Part shown: positions 18,461 through 28,685 of the stretch, one piece after another | Layout: every line of letters begins with the position of its first letter | Position numbering within the stretch: the stretch's first letter is position 1 | NCBI GenBank assembly: GCA_041875495.1 | Contig: CP112982.1 | Location: forward strand, 1,922,001 to 1,986,000 | Reading direction: 5' to 3' | Origin: Halomonas sp. CH40 | Lineage (GTDB): Bacteria > Pseudomonadota > Gammaproteobacteria > Pseudomonadales > Halomonadaceae | Length of the DNA stretch: 64,000 bases | Made by a program: the position numbers and the translations under genes | Notes under the pieces: generated by a model | The model's input: the letters and a program-made list of their open reading frames with translations, nothing else | Database searches by the model: none | What the model was told of the DNA's origin: nothing

Positions 18461-20866
18461 TCAGTGCGTGCTGGCAACAACGCTGCCGGTATAAGTATTT
18501 TCGCCGTTAACGATGGCAGTATCTTCATCAGGATCTGTCAAGGCGACCTTAAGCACATCGTCAATCCAGCGTACAGGCCGGATATCGAGGGCATCCTTGA
18601 TATTGTCAGGTACTTCCTTCAGATCGCGACGGTTTTCCTCAGGTATAAGGACAATCTTTATACCACCCCGACGGGCAGCCAGCAATTTCTCCTTCAAACC
18701 ACCAATCGGCAACACTTCACCGCGCAGGTTCACTTCACCTGTCATGGCCACATCACAGCGTACGCAGCGTTTTGAATAAGCCGAGACCATTGCGGTTACC
18801 ATGGCAATACCGGCGCTTGGGCCATCCTTGGGCGTCGCACCTTCCGGCACGTGAATATGCAGATCATCTTTCTCGAAGCGTTCCGGGTCTATGCCGTATT
18901 CTTCTGCTCGTGCACGCACGACCGTATGAGCCGCGCTAACCGATTCTTTCATGACATCGCCAAGTGAACCGGTCTTGTTCACTCGCCCTTTACCAGGGGT
19001 GACGACCGATTCAATATTCAGCAGCTCCCCCCCAACCGATGTCCAGGCCAAGCCGGTAACCCGCCCTACCTGGTCTGCCAGGTCAGCAAGGCCATAGCTG
19101 TAGCGACGTACACCTGCATAGGTTTCAATCTGCTTATCGGTCAACAGCTGGGTCGCCGTTTCTTTGCCTTCACGGTCTTGTTCAAGCCGCTCTCTGAGCA
19201 CCTTGCGCGCCACCTTGGCAATCTGGCGTTCAAGTTCACGCACGCCCGCTTCACGGGTGTAATAGCGAATCAGTTCCAGCAGGGCCGAATCGTCGAGTTC
19301 GATTTCATCAGCCTTGAGGCCGTTGGCTTCACGCTGCTTGGGCAGAAGGTAACGCTTGGCAATCGCCAGCTTTTCATCTTCGGTATAACCGGGAATACGG
19401 ATAATTTCCATGCGGTCCAGCAAAGGACCCGGAATATTCATCGAGTTCGCGGTACAGATGAACAGTGTTTCGGACAGATCGTAATCCAGCTCCAGATAAT
19501 GATCGCTGAAACTGTTGTTCTGCTCAGGGTCAAGCACTTCGAGTAAGGCAGACGCTGGGTCACCGCGATGATCCATGCCCAGTTTATCGACCTCATCAAG
19601 CAGGAACAGTGGATTCTTGACGCCAGCACGGCTCATGCGCTGCATCAGCTTGCCGGGTAGCGAGCCGATATAGGTGCGCCGATGGCCGCGAATTTCCGAC
19701 TCATCGCGCACGCCACCCAGCGCCAGCCGCACATATTTGCGATTGGTCGCCCGAGCAATGGACTGCCCCAGGGATGTCTTGCCCACGCCAGGAGGCCCTA
19801 CCAAACAGAGCACCGGGCCTTTCATCTTGCGCACCCGTTTTTGCACTGCCAGGTATTCAAGAATCCGTGATTTGACTTCATCCAGGCCATAATGGTCTTC
19901 ATCAAGGACTTGCTGTGCCTTGATCAGATCATGCTTGACACGGGTACGCTTTTTCCACGGTATATCCACCAGCCAGTCAAGGTAGGTACGCACCACGGTC
20001 GCTTCGGCGGAATTGGCTGACATCATCTTGAGCTTCTTCAGCTCCTGAAGCGCCTTCTCCATCGCCTCTTTGGGCATGCCTGCCGCATGAATATCCTTTT
20101 CATATTTCTCAACTTCGTTGGGTACGTCATCAAGCTCGCCAATCTCTTTCTGAATGGCTTTCATCTGCTCGTTGAGATAGTACTCGCGCTGGGTCTTTTC
20201 CATTTGCTCCTTGACCCGGGAGCGGATACGCTTTTCGACCTGCAGCAGATCAATTTCCGTTTCGATCAGCGCCATCAGATGCTCAATACGATCGCGCACC
20301 CGATCCATTTCCAGCAATTCCTGCTTGTCACCGATTTTCAGTGACAGATGAGCACAAATGGTGTCCACCAGACGGCTCGGATCTTCAATGCCCGAAAGGG
20401 AGTTAAGCACTTCATTGGGCACCTTCTTGGACAGCTTGACATACTGCTCAAACTGGTTGAGAAGTACTCGTACAAGCGCTTCCTGCTCACGTTCGGTCAA
20501 AGGCTCACTTTCGCGCGGCGTGATATAGGCCTGGGTGAACCCTTCCGGATGCTCTTCGATACTACCCACATCCGCACGGAAGTTGCCTTCGATCAACACC
20601 TTGACAGTGCCATCGGGGAGCTTCAACAACTGCATGATGTCAGCGACCGTTCCCATCGCGTAGAGATCGGCGTTGTCAGGTTCTTCCTGAGACGCTTCGC
20701 GCTGGGCAACCAGAAGAACACGCTTGTCCATGTTCATGGCGGCTTCCAGCGCTTGAATCGACTTTTCTCTCCCAACAAACAGTGGAATCACCATCTGCGG
20801 ATAAACCACAACATCCCGCAGCGGCAGTAATGGGAAACATTGTGTCATTTCAGCGTTCTGCTGCAT
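18461..20866 (-). CDS. lon: ATP-dependent protease Lon
   Basis: Cytoplasmic AAA+ serine protease that degrades misfolded and regulatory proteins. 801 aa from the ATG at 20866 (MQQNAEMTQ), chosen because GAGGG lies 9 nt upstream; an in-frame ATG 48 nt earlier lacks this support. N-terminal LON domain (about 8-200), AAA+ domain with Walker A GPPGVGKTS and Walker B LFLLDEVDK, and C-terminal protease domain with the Ser-Lys dyad in PKDGPSAG (about S684) and GGLKEK (about K727). Lies between clpX and hupB as in E. coli. Confidence 0.97.
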   Translation of the reverse strand: MQQNAEMTQCFPLLPLRDVVVYPQMVIPLFVGREKSIQALEAAMNMDKRVLLVAQREASQEEPDNADLYAMGTVADIMQLLKLPDGTVKVLIEGNFRADVGSIEEHPEGFTQAYITPRESEPLTEREQEALVRVLLNQFEQYVKLSKKVPNEVLNSLSGIEDPSRLVDTICAHLSLKIGDKQELLEMDRVRDRIEHLMALIETEIDLLQVEKRIRSRVKEQMEKTQREYYLNEQMKAIQKEIGELDDVPNEVEKYEKDIHAAGMPKEAMEKALQELKKLKMMSANSAEATVVRTYLDWLVDIPWKKRTRVKHDLIKAQQVLDEDHYGLDEVKSRILEYLAVQKRVRKMKGPVLCLVGPPGVGKTSLGQSIARATNRKYVRLALGGVRDESEIRGHRRTYIGSLPGKLMQRMSRAGVKNPLFLLDEVDKLGMDHRGDPASALLEVLDPEQNNSFSDHYLELDYDLSETLFICTANSMNIPGPLLDRMEIIRIPGYTEDEKLAIAKRYLLPKQREANGLKADEIELDDSALLELIRYYTREAGVRELERQIAKVARKVLRERLEQDREGKETATQLLTDKQIETYAGVRRYSYGLADLADQVGRVTGLAWTSVGGELLNIESVVTPGKGRVNKTGSLGDVMKESVSAAHTVVRARAEEYGIDPERFEKDDLHIHVPEGATPKDGPSAGIAMVTAMVSAYSKRCVRCDVAMTGEVNLRGEVLPIGGLKEKLLAARRGGIKIVLIPEENRRDLKEVPDNIKDALDIRPVRWIDDVLKVALTDPDEDTAIVNGENTYTGSVVASTH

Positions 20867-21024
20867 CGCAGACGACCCTCGGAAATCGGTAAATACGTGG
20901 ATAAGACCCGCCAATGCACCAGGCAGTGTCAGGGTCTCATACAGAGAAATGAGCGATAGCGCAAAGACAGGTGTAATGCGTCGTCAGAGTGGCACAGCGG
21001 CCCTAAAAGGCTTGGAGCGAAAGA

Positions 21025-21050
21025 CAAGGGGCCGCCTGGGCGACCCCTTG
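21025..21050 (-). terminator. Probable clpX terminator / intercistronic hairpin
   Basis: CAAGGGG (21025-21031) and CCCCTTG (21044-21050) with inner CGCC/GGCG pairing give a strong GC-rich hairpin in the clpX-lon gap. The T tract after it on the minus strand is short (TCTTT), so termination may be partial. Confidence 0.6.
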
Positions 21051-21124
21051 TGGCACATTCAAATGAGCCTGGATCAAAACCGTCACAAACCCCAGCGCCT
21101 CACCTGTCGGCCACTAAACAGCTA

Positions 21125-22405
21125 TCAACCGTCTGTGCCATCTACACGCGTGTCTTCCTGCTGGGAATAAATCAACAGCGGCTCGCTTTCACCAGCAATC
21201 ACAGAGGCTTCAATTACCACCTGAGTCACCCCTTCAAGCGAAGGAATGTCATACATGGTATCAAGCAGTACTGATTCAAGGATGGAACGCAGCCCGCGTG
21301 CGCCTGTCTTGCGCTCCATTGCCTTGACGGCAACCGCACGCAGGGCATCTTCACGGAAGTCCAGCGTCACGCCTTCCATCTCAAAGAGCTTGGCATACTG
21401 TTTGACAAGCGAGTTCTTGGGCTCGGTCAGGATCTGCACCAGAGCATCTTCAGACAGCTCAGTCAGTGTCGCAATGACTGGCAAACGGCCAACAAACTCG
21501 GGGATCAGGCCAAACTTGACCAGATCGTCCGGCTCGACATCAGCCAGCAGTTCACCCACACCACGAGTGGAATCCTTGCTTTTCACACTGGCGTTAAAGC
21601 CAATGCCGCCCTTCTCAGCGCGATCTCGAATGACTTTATCCAGACCAGCAAAAGCGCCCCCCACAATAAACAGGATATTGGCGGTATTCACCTGCACAAA
21701 TTCCTGCTGAGGATGCTTACGTCCTCCCTGGGGAGGAACCGAGGCCGTAGTGCCCTCGATCAATTTCAGCAATGCCTGCTGCACCCCTTCACCGGATACA
21801 TCGCGGGTGATGGAAGGGTTGTCCGACTTGCGTGAAATCTTGTCAATTTCATCGATATAGACAATACCGCGCTCGGCCTTGTCGACATCGTAGTCACACT
21901 TCTGAAGCAGCTTCTGGATGATGTTTTCGACATCTTCACCCACATAACCCGCTTCTGTCAGTGTTGTTGCGTCGGCAATTGTGAACGGCACATTCAATAA
22001 CCGCGCCATCGTTTCAGCCAGCAGGGTCTTACCGCTACCCGTCGGGCCAATCAGCAGGATATTGGATTTGCCTAGCTCAACGTTGCCTTCGCGGACTTCC
22101 GATTTCAACCGCTTATAGTGGTTGTAAACCGCCACTGAAAGCACCATTTTGGCGCGATCCTGCCCAATGACGTAGTCGTCCAGAGTGTGACGAATTTCAC
22201 GAGGCGTAGGAAGACGCTCTTCGTCGCTCTCGGCGTCGGCTTCGAGCACCTCCTCGCGAATAATGTCGTTACATAGATCGACACACTCATCGCAGATATA
22301 AACGGACGGGCCGGCAATCAGTTTACGCACTTCATTCTGGTTCTTACCACAGAACGAGCAGTAAAGCAGCTTGTCGTTCTCGTCCTTGCCTTTGCCGTCG
22401 GCCAT
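21125..22405 (-). CDS. clpX: ClpX unfoldase subunit of ClpXP
   Basis: AAA+ ATPase that recognises, unfolds and feeds substrates to ClpP. 426 aa. N-terminal C4 zinc domain (Cys16, Cys19, Cys38, Cys41) for substrate and adaptor binding. Then Walker A GPTGSGKT, Walker [11 protein letters not shown] and the pore and sensor region typical of ClpX. It lies 93 nt after the clpP stop; together they form the standard clpPX unit. Confidence 0.97.
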   Translation of the reverse strand: MADGKGKDENDKLLYCSFCGKNQNEVRKLIAGPSVYICDECVDLCNDIIREEVLEADAESDEERLPTPREIRHTLDDYVIGQDRAKMVLSVAVYNHYKRLKSEVREGNVELGKSNILLIGPTGSGKTLLAETMARLLNVPFTIADATTLTEAGYVGEDVENIIQKLLQKCDYDVDKAERGIVYIDEIDKISRKSDNPSITRDVSGEGVQQALLKLIEGTTASVPPQGGRKHPQQEFVQVNTANILFIVGGAFAGLDKVIRDRAEKGGIGFNASVKSKDSTRGVGELLADVEPDDLVKFGLIPEFVGRLPVIATLTELSEDALVQILTEPKNSLVKQYAKLFEMEGVTLDFREDALRAVAVKAMERKTGARGLRSILESVLLDTMYDIPSLEGVTQVVIEASVIAGESEPLLIYSQQEDTRVDGTDG

Positions 22406-22498
22406 TCGCGTACCTCTGTCACGTTGGCGGCATGCTGCCGCCGGAAAGCTTGTCTGAAAACGCTACCATTATTATACAAGCGCTAATGGCTTACGCTA

Positions 22499-23116
22499 TC
22501 AGGATGTAGGCCGCTTATCCAGCACCGCATCAATCAAACCATATTCCTGCGCCTGGCTTGCAGTCATGAAGTTGTCGCGGTCGGTATCGCGTGCCACTGT
22601 TTCAATGTCCTGCCCGGTGTGATCGGCAAGAATCTGATTCAGGCGGTCACGGATGCCCAGAATTTCGCGCGTATGGATTTCAATATCAGATGCTTGGCCC
22701 TGATAACCACCCAGCGGCTGGTGAATCATCATGCGCGAGTTAGGCAGACAGAAACGTTTTTCTGCCGCCCCACCAGCCAACAGCAATGCACCCATGCTGG
22801 CCGCCTGGCCAATACATACCGTAGAGACATCCGGCCGTACAAACTGCATGGTATCGTAAATCGACATACCGGCAGTCACCGAGCCACCTGGAGAGTTGAT
22901 GTACAGGTGAATATCCTTGTCCGGGTTTTCCGACTCAAGAAAGAGCAACTGTGCCACCACCAGGTTGGCCATATAATCTTCAACAGGGCCGACCAGAAAA
23001 ATTACCCGTTCTTTCAGCAAGCGCGAGTAGATATCGTAGGCACGTTCCCCTTTGGCGCTTTGTTCAACCACCATGGGCACTAAGCCACCGGCGTTCTGAA
23101 TATCAAATTCACTCAT
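22499..23116 (-). CDS. clpP: ClpP protease subunit
   Basis: Proteolytic subunit of ClpXP/ClpAP. 205 aa with the catalytic triad Ser107 (GQAASMGA), His132 ([10 protein letters not shown]) and Asp181 (DTDRDNF), at the same spacing as E. coli ClpP. Forms a tetradecameric barrel in the cytoplasm. Upstream of it, between tig and clpP, is a 24-bp perfect palindrome. Confidence 0.97.
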   Translation of the reverse strand: MSEFDIQNAGGLVPMVVEQSAKGERAYDIYSRLLKERVIFLVGPVEDYMANLVVAQLLFLESENPDKDIHLYINSPGGSVTAGMSIYDTMQFVRPDVSTVCIGQAASMGALLLAGGAAEKRFCLPNSRMMIHQPLGGYQGQASDIEIHTREILGIRDRLNQILADHTGQDIETVARDTDRDNFMTASQAQEYGLIDAVLDKRPTS

Positions 23117-23145
23117 TCGGGTGATCCTTGCGTCCGGTCAGGGAA

Positions 23146-23169
23146 AGATGCGCCGCTAGCGGCGCATCT
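23146..23169. repeat. 24-bp perfect palindrome between tig and clpP
   Basis: AGATGCGCCGCT followed by its exact reverse complement. In RNA it would make a very stable GC-rich hairpin 30 nt before the clpP start. On the minus strand it is followed by TTTCCC, too few Ts for an efficient terminator, so it may attenuate tig read-through or act as an RNase-stable boundary. Confidence 0.8.
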
Positions 23170-23251
23170 GCGCTTCAATGTCACATTCAAGATAAACATT
23201 TGCGGTTAAGTAAAACAACATTACACCGCATCGGTTGTGCTTGTCAGCTTA

Positions 23252-24604
23252 TCAGGCGCTTGCGTTTTCGTCTTGCTCTTCGTCAGCATCGCCATCAGCT
23301 TGCTGCTGCGCGGCTGCCAGCACTTCCTGGTAAGACATTTCAACGTCCTTGACGTTCGCCTGTTCCAGCAGCTGGCTAACTGCTTTTTCTTCAAGAATCG
23401 CTGACTTGACCTGAGTCTTGAGCTGATCGTTGGACATATAGTAATCAACCACCTGTTCAGGTTCCTGGTACTGCTCGGCAAGTTCTGCCACCTTGGCCCT
23501 GATCTCGTCATCGCTGGCGTCAAGCTCGTTAGCCTTGATCACTTCAGCAAGCAGCAAGCCAACCTGAACACGGCCCTTGGCCTGCTCGGCAAACAGCTCG
23601 TTTGGCAACTGACTGACATCGAAGTCTTCACCCAGGCCAAACTGCTGAGCTGCCTGACGCTTCATACCGTCAGTTTCCTGCTGAACCAGAGCGGCAGGTA
23701 CCGGGATTTCATTGGCTTTCTGCAGTGCGTCCAACACCTGTTGCTTCACGCGGTTATCAACCGCCTGGGAGGCTTCACGCGTCATGTTCTTCTTGATTTC
23801 AGCGCGGAACTGGGCTTCATCGCCGCCTTCCACACCAAAACGCTCAATGAAGGCTTCATCGACTTCCGGTAATTCCTGCGCGCTGACAGAATGAACCTTC
23901 ACCTTGAAGGTTGCCTCTTTACCGGCCAGGTTCTCGGCCTGATAATCGTCCGAGAAAGTGACGCTCAAGGTCTTTTCCTCTCCCGCCTTGGCACCGATCA
24001 ACTGCTCTTCAAAACCCGGGATGAAGCTGTTGGAGCCCAGCACCAGATCATGGCCTTCAGCACTACCGCCTTCAAACGGCTCGTCACCAATGAAACCCTG
24101 AAAATCGATCTTCAGCTGGTCACCGTCAGCAGCGGCACGATCGACTTCTACCCAGTCGGCGTTCTGCTTGCGCAGGGTCTCGATCATTTCATCAACGTCT
24201 GCTTCAGTCACCTCAACCACCGGGCGCTCAACCTCAGTGCCTTCGATAGAAGTAAGCTCGACCACAGGATAGATTTCCATGGTCGCGATGAACTCGAGGT
24301 CTTTACCGGCTTCGTTGACTGTCGCTTCAATCTGCGGGTAGCCAGCAGGGTTAAGCTCCTGCTCGGTGATCGCACGTACATAGCGCTCGCGCATCACTTC
24401 GCCCACAACTTCGTTGCGAACATCATGACCGTAACGCTGGTGAACCACAGCCATGGGCACGTGGCCCTTGCGGAAACCATTCAGGCGAACGTTTTTCGCG
24501 GTTTCTTTCAAGCGAGCGTTGACGGCCTCATCGATGTCTGCTGCCGGCACCTGAATTGTGATGCGGCGTTCAATCTGGGAGGGCGTCTCGACGGAAACTT
24601 GCAT
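23252..24604 (-). CDS. tig: Trigger factor (ribosome-associated chaperone)
   Basis: Binds near the ribosomal exit tunnel and folds nascent chains. 450 aa from the ATG at 24604 (MQVSVETPSQIERR), supported by AGAGGA upstream and by the family N-terminus; a 13-codon upstream extension is unlikely. N-terminal ribosome-binding domain with the signature GFRKGHVP (FRK loop), central FKBP-type PPIase domain (about 160-245), and the C-terminal helical arm domain, which ends in an acidic tail (DADEEQDENASA). First gene of the tig-clpP-clpX-lon-hupB-ppiD cluster. Confidence 0.96.
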   Translation of the reverse strand: MQVSVETPSQIERRITIQVPAADIDEAVNARLKETAKNVRLNGFRKGHVPMAVVHQRYGHDVRNEVVGEVMRERYVRAITEQELNPAGYPQIEATVNEAGKDLEFIATMEIYPVVELTSIEGTEVERPVVEVTEADVDEMIETLRKQNADWVEVDRAAADGDQLKIDFQGFIGDEPFEGGSAEGHDLVLGSNSFIPGFEEQLIGAKAGEEKTLSVTFSDDYQAENLAGKEATFKVKVHSVSAQELPEVDEAFIERFGVEGGDEAQFRAEIKKNMTREASQAVDNRVKQQVLDALQKANEIPVPAALVQQETDGMKRQAAQQFGLGEDFDVSQLPNELFAEQAKGRVQVGLLLAEVIKANELDASDDEIRAKVAELAEQYQEPEQVVDYYMSNDQLKTQVKSAILEEKAVSQLLEQANVKDVEMSYQEVLAAAQQQADGDADEEQDENASA

Positions 24605-24849
24605 GAATTGTCCTCTAGCGGCTGTGCGTTTTGTGAGTTGCATTAATGTTATTCAAGGGGTCAATTTTAAGAACCCTGGCGCATGGTGGCAAGCACCTTA
24701 CGCCCTAGATGAGGGCTAGACGCAGAAAAACAAGCCCTTTTTCACGCCAAGCCAAGGTTTTATCACCCTTTTCTTATTTTTAACGGCTTGTACAAGCAGC
24801 CCAAGACAAATCTCAAAAGAAATAGCGCTTGCCAGGCTCTCCTGGCTAT

Positions 24850-25224
24850 TTACTTGTCGTCCTGAACCTGCGGCTTACGCCATAGATTTAGGGCATGCAA
24901 CAAAAGCCCCAGAGTAGTGCCATTGGAAATCAGCTCCTGCCAACTGAACCAGTCGCTGGTAAGGCTATGCCAAAGAGCCATGACGGCAAGCCCAACTGCC
25001 ATGGCCAACAGCATGGACTTGAGAAGCGACGGCAAGCATTTGCGTGCAGCAGCGTTCAACATCCTGTAGTTGATTGCCATCACCACAGCCACCGCAACGA
25101 TTGCCAACCCTATCAGGGTCTGGCGGGTTTCCAGGCCGTTGGCAATAAAGCGTGGCAGTGTTGCCAGCATGACCACGCAAAGCCCTACCCCGACGCTGAT
25201 CCGCTCGGGTGTTGCAGGCGCCAT
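24850..25224 (-). CDS. Small membrane protein of unknown function
   Basis: I do not recognise this 124-aa protein. It has four predicted hydrophobic segments (about 10-28, 36-52, 67-86 and 96-113) with a basic loop (RKCLPSLLK), so it is an integral inner-membrane protein. Its ATG overlaps the stop of the flavodoxin gene in TAATG, showing translational coupling. A role with the flavodoxin is possible but not shown. Confidence 0.7.
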   Translation of the reverse strand: MAPATPERISVGVGLCVVMLATLPRFIANGLETRQTLIGLAIVAVAVVMAINYRMLNAAARKCLPSLLKSMLLAMAVGLAVMALWHSLTSDWFSWQELISNGTTLGLLLHALNLWRKPQVQDDK

Positions 25225-25691
25225 TATGAGGCTACCTTCAGATTTTCTGCCTCAATCCAGCTTTCCACCCAGGGAATTGCCGCATCGTCGGCCATGAAGG
25301 TTTCCATGGCATCGATTTCCAGACGCTCGCCCAGGCGCTGGGCACCATGATCCTGCAAGAGCTCATCCAGCGCCCGGCCAGCGCCGCAGTAGGTCTCACC
25401 GTAAGAGCTATCGCCCAAGGCAATCAGCCCATAGCGCACCTGAGTCAAGGCCGGGCTCTGCTCTTTAATTTCTCGGGTAAAGTTAACGAAATTGCCAGGA
25501 AAATCACCGCTTCCTGTCGTCGATACACAAAAAAGCGACAGGCTATCAGGGGATTCTGTCAGATCATTCAATGTGGGCTGCTCTGATATACTGACGGTGT
25601 AGCCTGCCTGTTCAAACAAGGGTTTGACCTGTTCAGCAACATCCAATGCACCACCGTACATGGTACCCACCAAAATATTGACGTTTGGCAT
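25224..25691 (-). CDS. Flavodoxin / MioC-like FMN-binding protein
   Basis: Short-chain flavodoxin-like electron carrier of about 155 aa. The phosphate-binding loop reads VGTMYGGALDVAEQ near the N-terminus; further FMN-loop patterns are STTGSGDFPGNF and ALGDSSYGETYCGAGRALD. The pattern is closest to MioC and sulfite-reductase-type flavodoxin domains. Start at 25691 gives 5 nt spacing to GAGGAG; two codons further upstream (ATG, GTG) sit too close to it. Co-transcribed with the membrane protein downstream. Confidence 0.82.
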   Translation of the reverse strand: MPNVNILVGTMYGGALDVAEQVKPLFEQAGYTVSISEQPTLNDLTESPDSLSLFCVSTTGSGDFPGNFVNFTREIKEQSPALTQVRYGLIALGDSSYGETYCGAGRALDELLQDHGAQRLGERLEIDAMETFMADDAAIPWVESWIEAENLKVAS

Positions 25692-25914
25692 CATCACTCC
25701 TCATATAAATGCATGTCATATAAACGCACAGCCAGTGCCCTGAAAGAGCACTTTGAAAGAACATCTATTTTGATCTGGCGGTTAGGCGTTATCAGATACC
25801 TGCTACAAGATGTCAGTCGACAAATACCCGATGAATTTGGTCAAATATTATCATACCACCAAGAAATGACGCACGTTTCTCCCTACTTTTACTTCTCTAA
25901 ACCTAGGAATCACT

Positions 25915-26124
25915 ATGCAGCAAACCTTTGAAGCCTGGATTACCCCGATCATGATTGGCGGCCTGATCATCTTCATGTGCTTTATTATCTGGGATCTTGC
26001 CAAGCAGTCCAACGCTGGCAGGTTTGGCACCCTGATGCTGTTTATTGTGCTCGGGGCTGGCATGCTCGGCTATGTGATCAAGGTGGTCATTACCTGGCTG
26101 ATTGAAAGCAACGGAGGTGCCTGA
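25915..26124 (+). CDS. DUF2788 family small membrane protein
   Basis: 69-aa protein with two membrane segments (about 8-29 and 41-62) separated by a short basic loop AKQSNAGRFG. Matches the layout of the DUF2788 family of gammaproteobacteria, whose function is unknown. AGGAATC 6-7 nt upstream of the ATG supports the start. It stands alone on the plus strand between the flavodoxin unit and the aldo/keto reductase. Confidence 0.75.
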   Translation: MQQTFEAWITPIMIGGLIIFMCFIIWDLAKQSNAGRFGTLMLFIVLGAGMLGYVIKVVITWLIESNGGA

Positions 26125-26313
26125 CCACAACCCAGAGAAGAACCAAAGAGCCAGTAGTATTATCCACTAAACGGCTAGTTTGTTTCATATATTAACAATT
26201 GCCGTCACGTTTTCGGATCTTGGCCAACAATCAGCCCCGCAGGAATAGCCAGCGCGGATGCCCAACTGCTATGCTATGCGCCGTGTGTCGGATACACCCC
26301 AAAAGGAACACTG

Positions 26314-27312
26314 ATGTCTCTACTGGCTTCGCTACTGAAAACCGTCAATGCTCCGCAAATCGGCCTTGGCTGCATGAACCTTTCCCATGGCTACGGTAAA
26401 CCGGTGGCTGAAGCAGACGGCATTCGCGCGCTGGACGCAGCTTTTGACATGGGGTATCGCCATTTCGATACCGCTACGCTCTACGGTGCCACCGCCAACG
26501 AGCAACTGGTTGGCCGTGCCCTGGCGGCCAAACGCCATGCGCTTGTACTCGCCAGCAAGTGCGGCATGGCCATTGACCCGGCACAGGGTAAAAAAGTAAT
26601 TGATGGCCGCCCTGCCACTTTAAGGCGCCAATGCGAAGAAAGCCTGAGCCGCCTGCAAACCTACCACCTGGATCTCTACTATCTGCACCGCTGGGATAAA
26701 AGCGTTCCCATTGAAGAGAGCGTTGGCGAACTGGGCAGGTTGGTGGATGAAGGAAAGATTCGTGCCATCGGCCTTTCAGAAGTATCCGCAAGCACTCTGC
26801 AGCGCGCCCATGCAGAACACCCGATTGCAGCCGTGCAGTCTGAATATTCGCTGTGGACCCACAACCCAGAAATTGCCGTTCTTAAGGCCTGCCGTGAACT
26901 GGATGTGGCCTTTGTGGCCTTCAGCCCCCTTGGCCGTGGTTTTCTGAGCGGTGCCGTCAAACATGAAGATGCACTGGCAGAAGACGATATGCGCCGCCAC
27001 CTCCCGCGCTTTAATGGCGCCAACCTTGCGCATAACCTCCAGCGCCTGGATGCCTTCAATGCCATTGCTTATCAGTGGGAAATACCCACCAGCCAGCTGG
27101 CACTGGCCTGGCTGCAGTCTCAGGGCGATGAAATTCTCCCAATTCCCGGCAGCCGCTCTATCGCTCATATGCGCGAAAATCTCGGTGCCAACGCCCTCAA
27201 GCTTGATCCAAGCGCAGCTGCAAAGCTCAAAGCCCTGTTCAGCCCTGAACATATAGCGGGTGAGCGCTACACCGCTGAGCAACTGGCAGAAGTTGATACC
27301 GAGCAATTCTGA
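26314..27312 (+). CDS. Aldo/keto reductase
   Basis: NADPH-dependent oxidoreductase of the AKR superfamily with a TIM barrel, 332 aa. The catalytic tetrad is visible: Asp52 (HFDTA), Tyr57 (LYGA), Lys82 (ASKCGM) and His125 (YYLHRWD). C-terminal cofactor-binding GSRS is present in IPGSRSIAHMREN. Closest to the AKR13-like / YajO-type group by pattern. Substrate unknown. AAAAGGA upstream of ATG 26314 supports the start. Confidence 0.88.
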   Translation: MSLLASLLKTVNAPQIGLGCMNLSHGYGKPVAEADGIRALDAAFDMGYRHFDTATLYGATANEQLVGRALAAKRHALVLASKCGMAIDPAQGKKVIDGRPATLRRQCEESLSRLQTYHLDLYYLHRWDKSVPIEESVGELGRLVDEGKIRAIGLSEVSASTLQRAHAEHPIAAVQSEYSLWTHNPEIAVLKACRELDVAFVAFSPLGRGFLSGAVKHEDALAEDDMRRHLPRFNGANLAHNLQRLDAFNAIAYQWEIPTSQLALAWLQSQGDEILPIPGSRSIAHMRENLGANALKLDPSAAAKLKALFSPEHIAGERYTAEQLAEVDTEQF

Positions 27313-27444
27313 AACGAACGGCTCTGCAACAGGTATTCCCACAAACGCGGCAGACACGCGGCATCTTGCCACAGCGTGTTGGCCTCGGGTTTGCAGCCCA
27401 ATAGGCTAAGGTAGATGGCATAATGATAACGTCAGGTTTTGATT

Positions 27445-28677
27445 ATGCATCCCCAACATGCGTCACTGCACAATGAGCTTCATGCCAGGCCCTCCATTTA
27501 CTTTGATGGGCCTGCCAATCTTCACCATTTTGCTTTTCTGCAAGAAGGCAGTGACCGGTCAGCGCTGCTCAGCCAGCTAGCGGATGTCATCGGGCAGCCC
27601 ATGGCGTCATCCGCCGCCCAGCAGATTCTGCAGTGCGGGGATATCACCCTGAAGTGGGAACAGCACACCGAGTTTTTTACCCTGACCGTCAAACATCCGG
27701 CTAAAACCGACGGCCCTTTATGGCCTTCCCCGCCCGCCTTGCTGGAAAGCTTCCTTGAAGAAAATGCCAGCACTATCGTCAGCGCCACCGTTTTACGGGT
27801 TGAAGCCTCTCACCAATGGGCTGGCAGTCTCGAACACTACGGCTTTAACTACCCGTCAGGTTCACGGGTAGGCAGCGGCGATGCCACGGTCTGGAGCGAT
27901 TTCCAGCTGACCAACGACAGCACCAATCGGCTGTTACTGATCAACAACGGTTTAGACCGCTTTCGGCTGGGGCGCATGGCACGCAGGCTGTTTGATATTG
28001 AAACCTACCGCATCATGGCCATGCTGGCGCTGCCCGTCGCCAAAAACCTCAGCCGCGAGCTGGAAGAATACGAAGAATCACTGAACCGCTTGTCAACACA
28101 GCATGCTGAAAATCAGCAGGCTAACCCTGAGCCATTGCTCAAGGAGCTGACCGGGCTTTCTGCCCAGCTTGAACGCTGTGGTGCCCAGACGCGCAAGCGC
28201 TTCAGCGCCACTGACGCCTACTCACGCATTGTGCTTGCCCGGGTGGATGAGCTTCGCGAGGAGCGGGTCGAAAACTACCCACGCCTGGGGATGTTCATTT
28301 TACGCCGTTTTCAACCCGCGGTTCGCTACTGCGCGGCCATGAACCAGCGGCTTGACACCCTGGCCGCCAGTGCGGCGCGCCTGAATGACCTGCTGAGAAC
28401 CCGCACACAGGTAGAAATTGAAGCGCAGAACTCAGCTATTCTCTCCAATATGAGCGAACGCGCCGAAAGCCAGCTGAAAATACAGAAAGCGGTCGAAGGG
28501 CTGTCGATTATCGTCATCAGCTATTATCTGTTCAGCCTTTTCAAGCTTGGCCTGCAAAGCCTGTCTGCGCTTGGCTACGACATCCCCCCGACCACTGCAG
28601 CCATGGTGCTGGTGCCACTAGGTACCTTTATACTCGGCGGCCTCACCTGGCATATATGGCGAGTCAAACAGCATTAG
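27445..28677 (+). CDS. DUF3422 family membrane protein
   Basis: 410-aa protein beginning MHPQHASLHNELHARP, the hallmark N-terminus of the DUF3422 family. Long soluble part (about 1-345), including a helical region (about 200-340, LSRELEEYEESLNRLS). Two C-terminal membrane spans follow (about 353-370 and 382-402), ending in a short basic tail. Function unknown. ATG at 27445 is preferred to a TTG two codons upstream. Confidence 0.82.
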   Translation: MHPQHASLHNELHARPSIYFDGPANLHHFAFLQEGSDRSALLSQLADVIGQPMASSAAQQILQCGDITLKWEQHTEFFTLTVKHPAKTDGPLWPSPPALLESFLEENASTIVSATVLRVEASHQWAGSLEHYGFNYPSGSRVGSGDATVWSDFQLTNDSTNRLLLINNGLDRFRLGRMARRLFDIETYRIMAMLALPVAKNLSRELEEYEESLNRLSTQHAENQQANPEPLLKELTGLSAQLERCGAQTRKRFSATDAYSRIVLARVDELREERVENYPRLGMFILRRFQPAVRYCAAMNQRLDTLAASAARLNDLLRTRTQVEIEAQNSAILSNMSERAESQLKIQKAVEGLSIIVISYYLFSLFKLGLQSLSALGYDIPPTTAAMVLVPLGTFILGGLTWHIWRVKQH

Positions 28678-28685
28678 GCGTCAAT

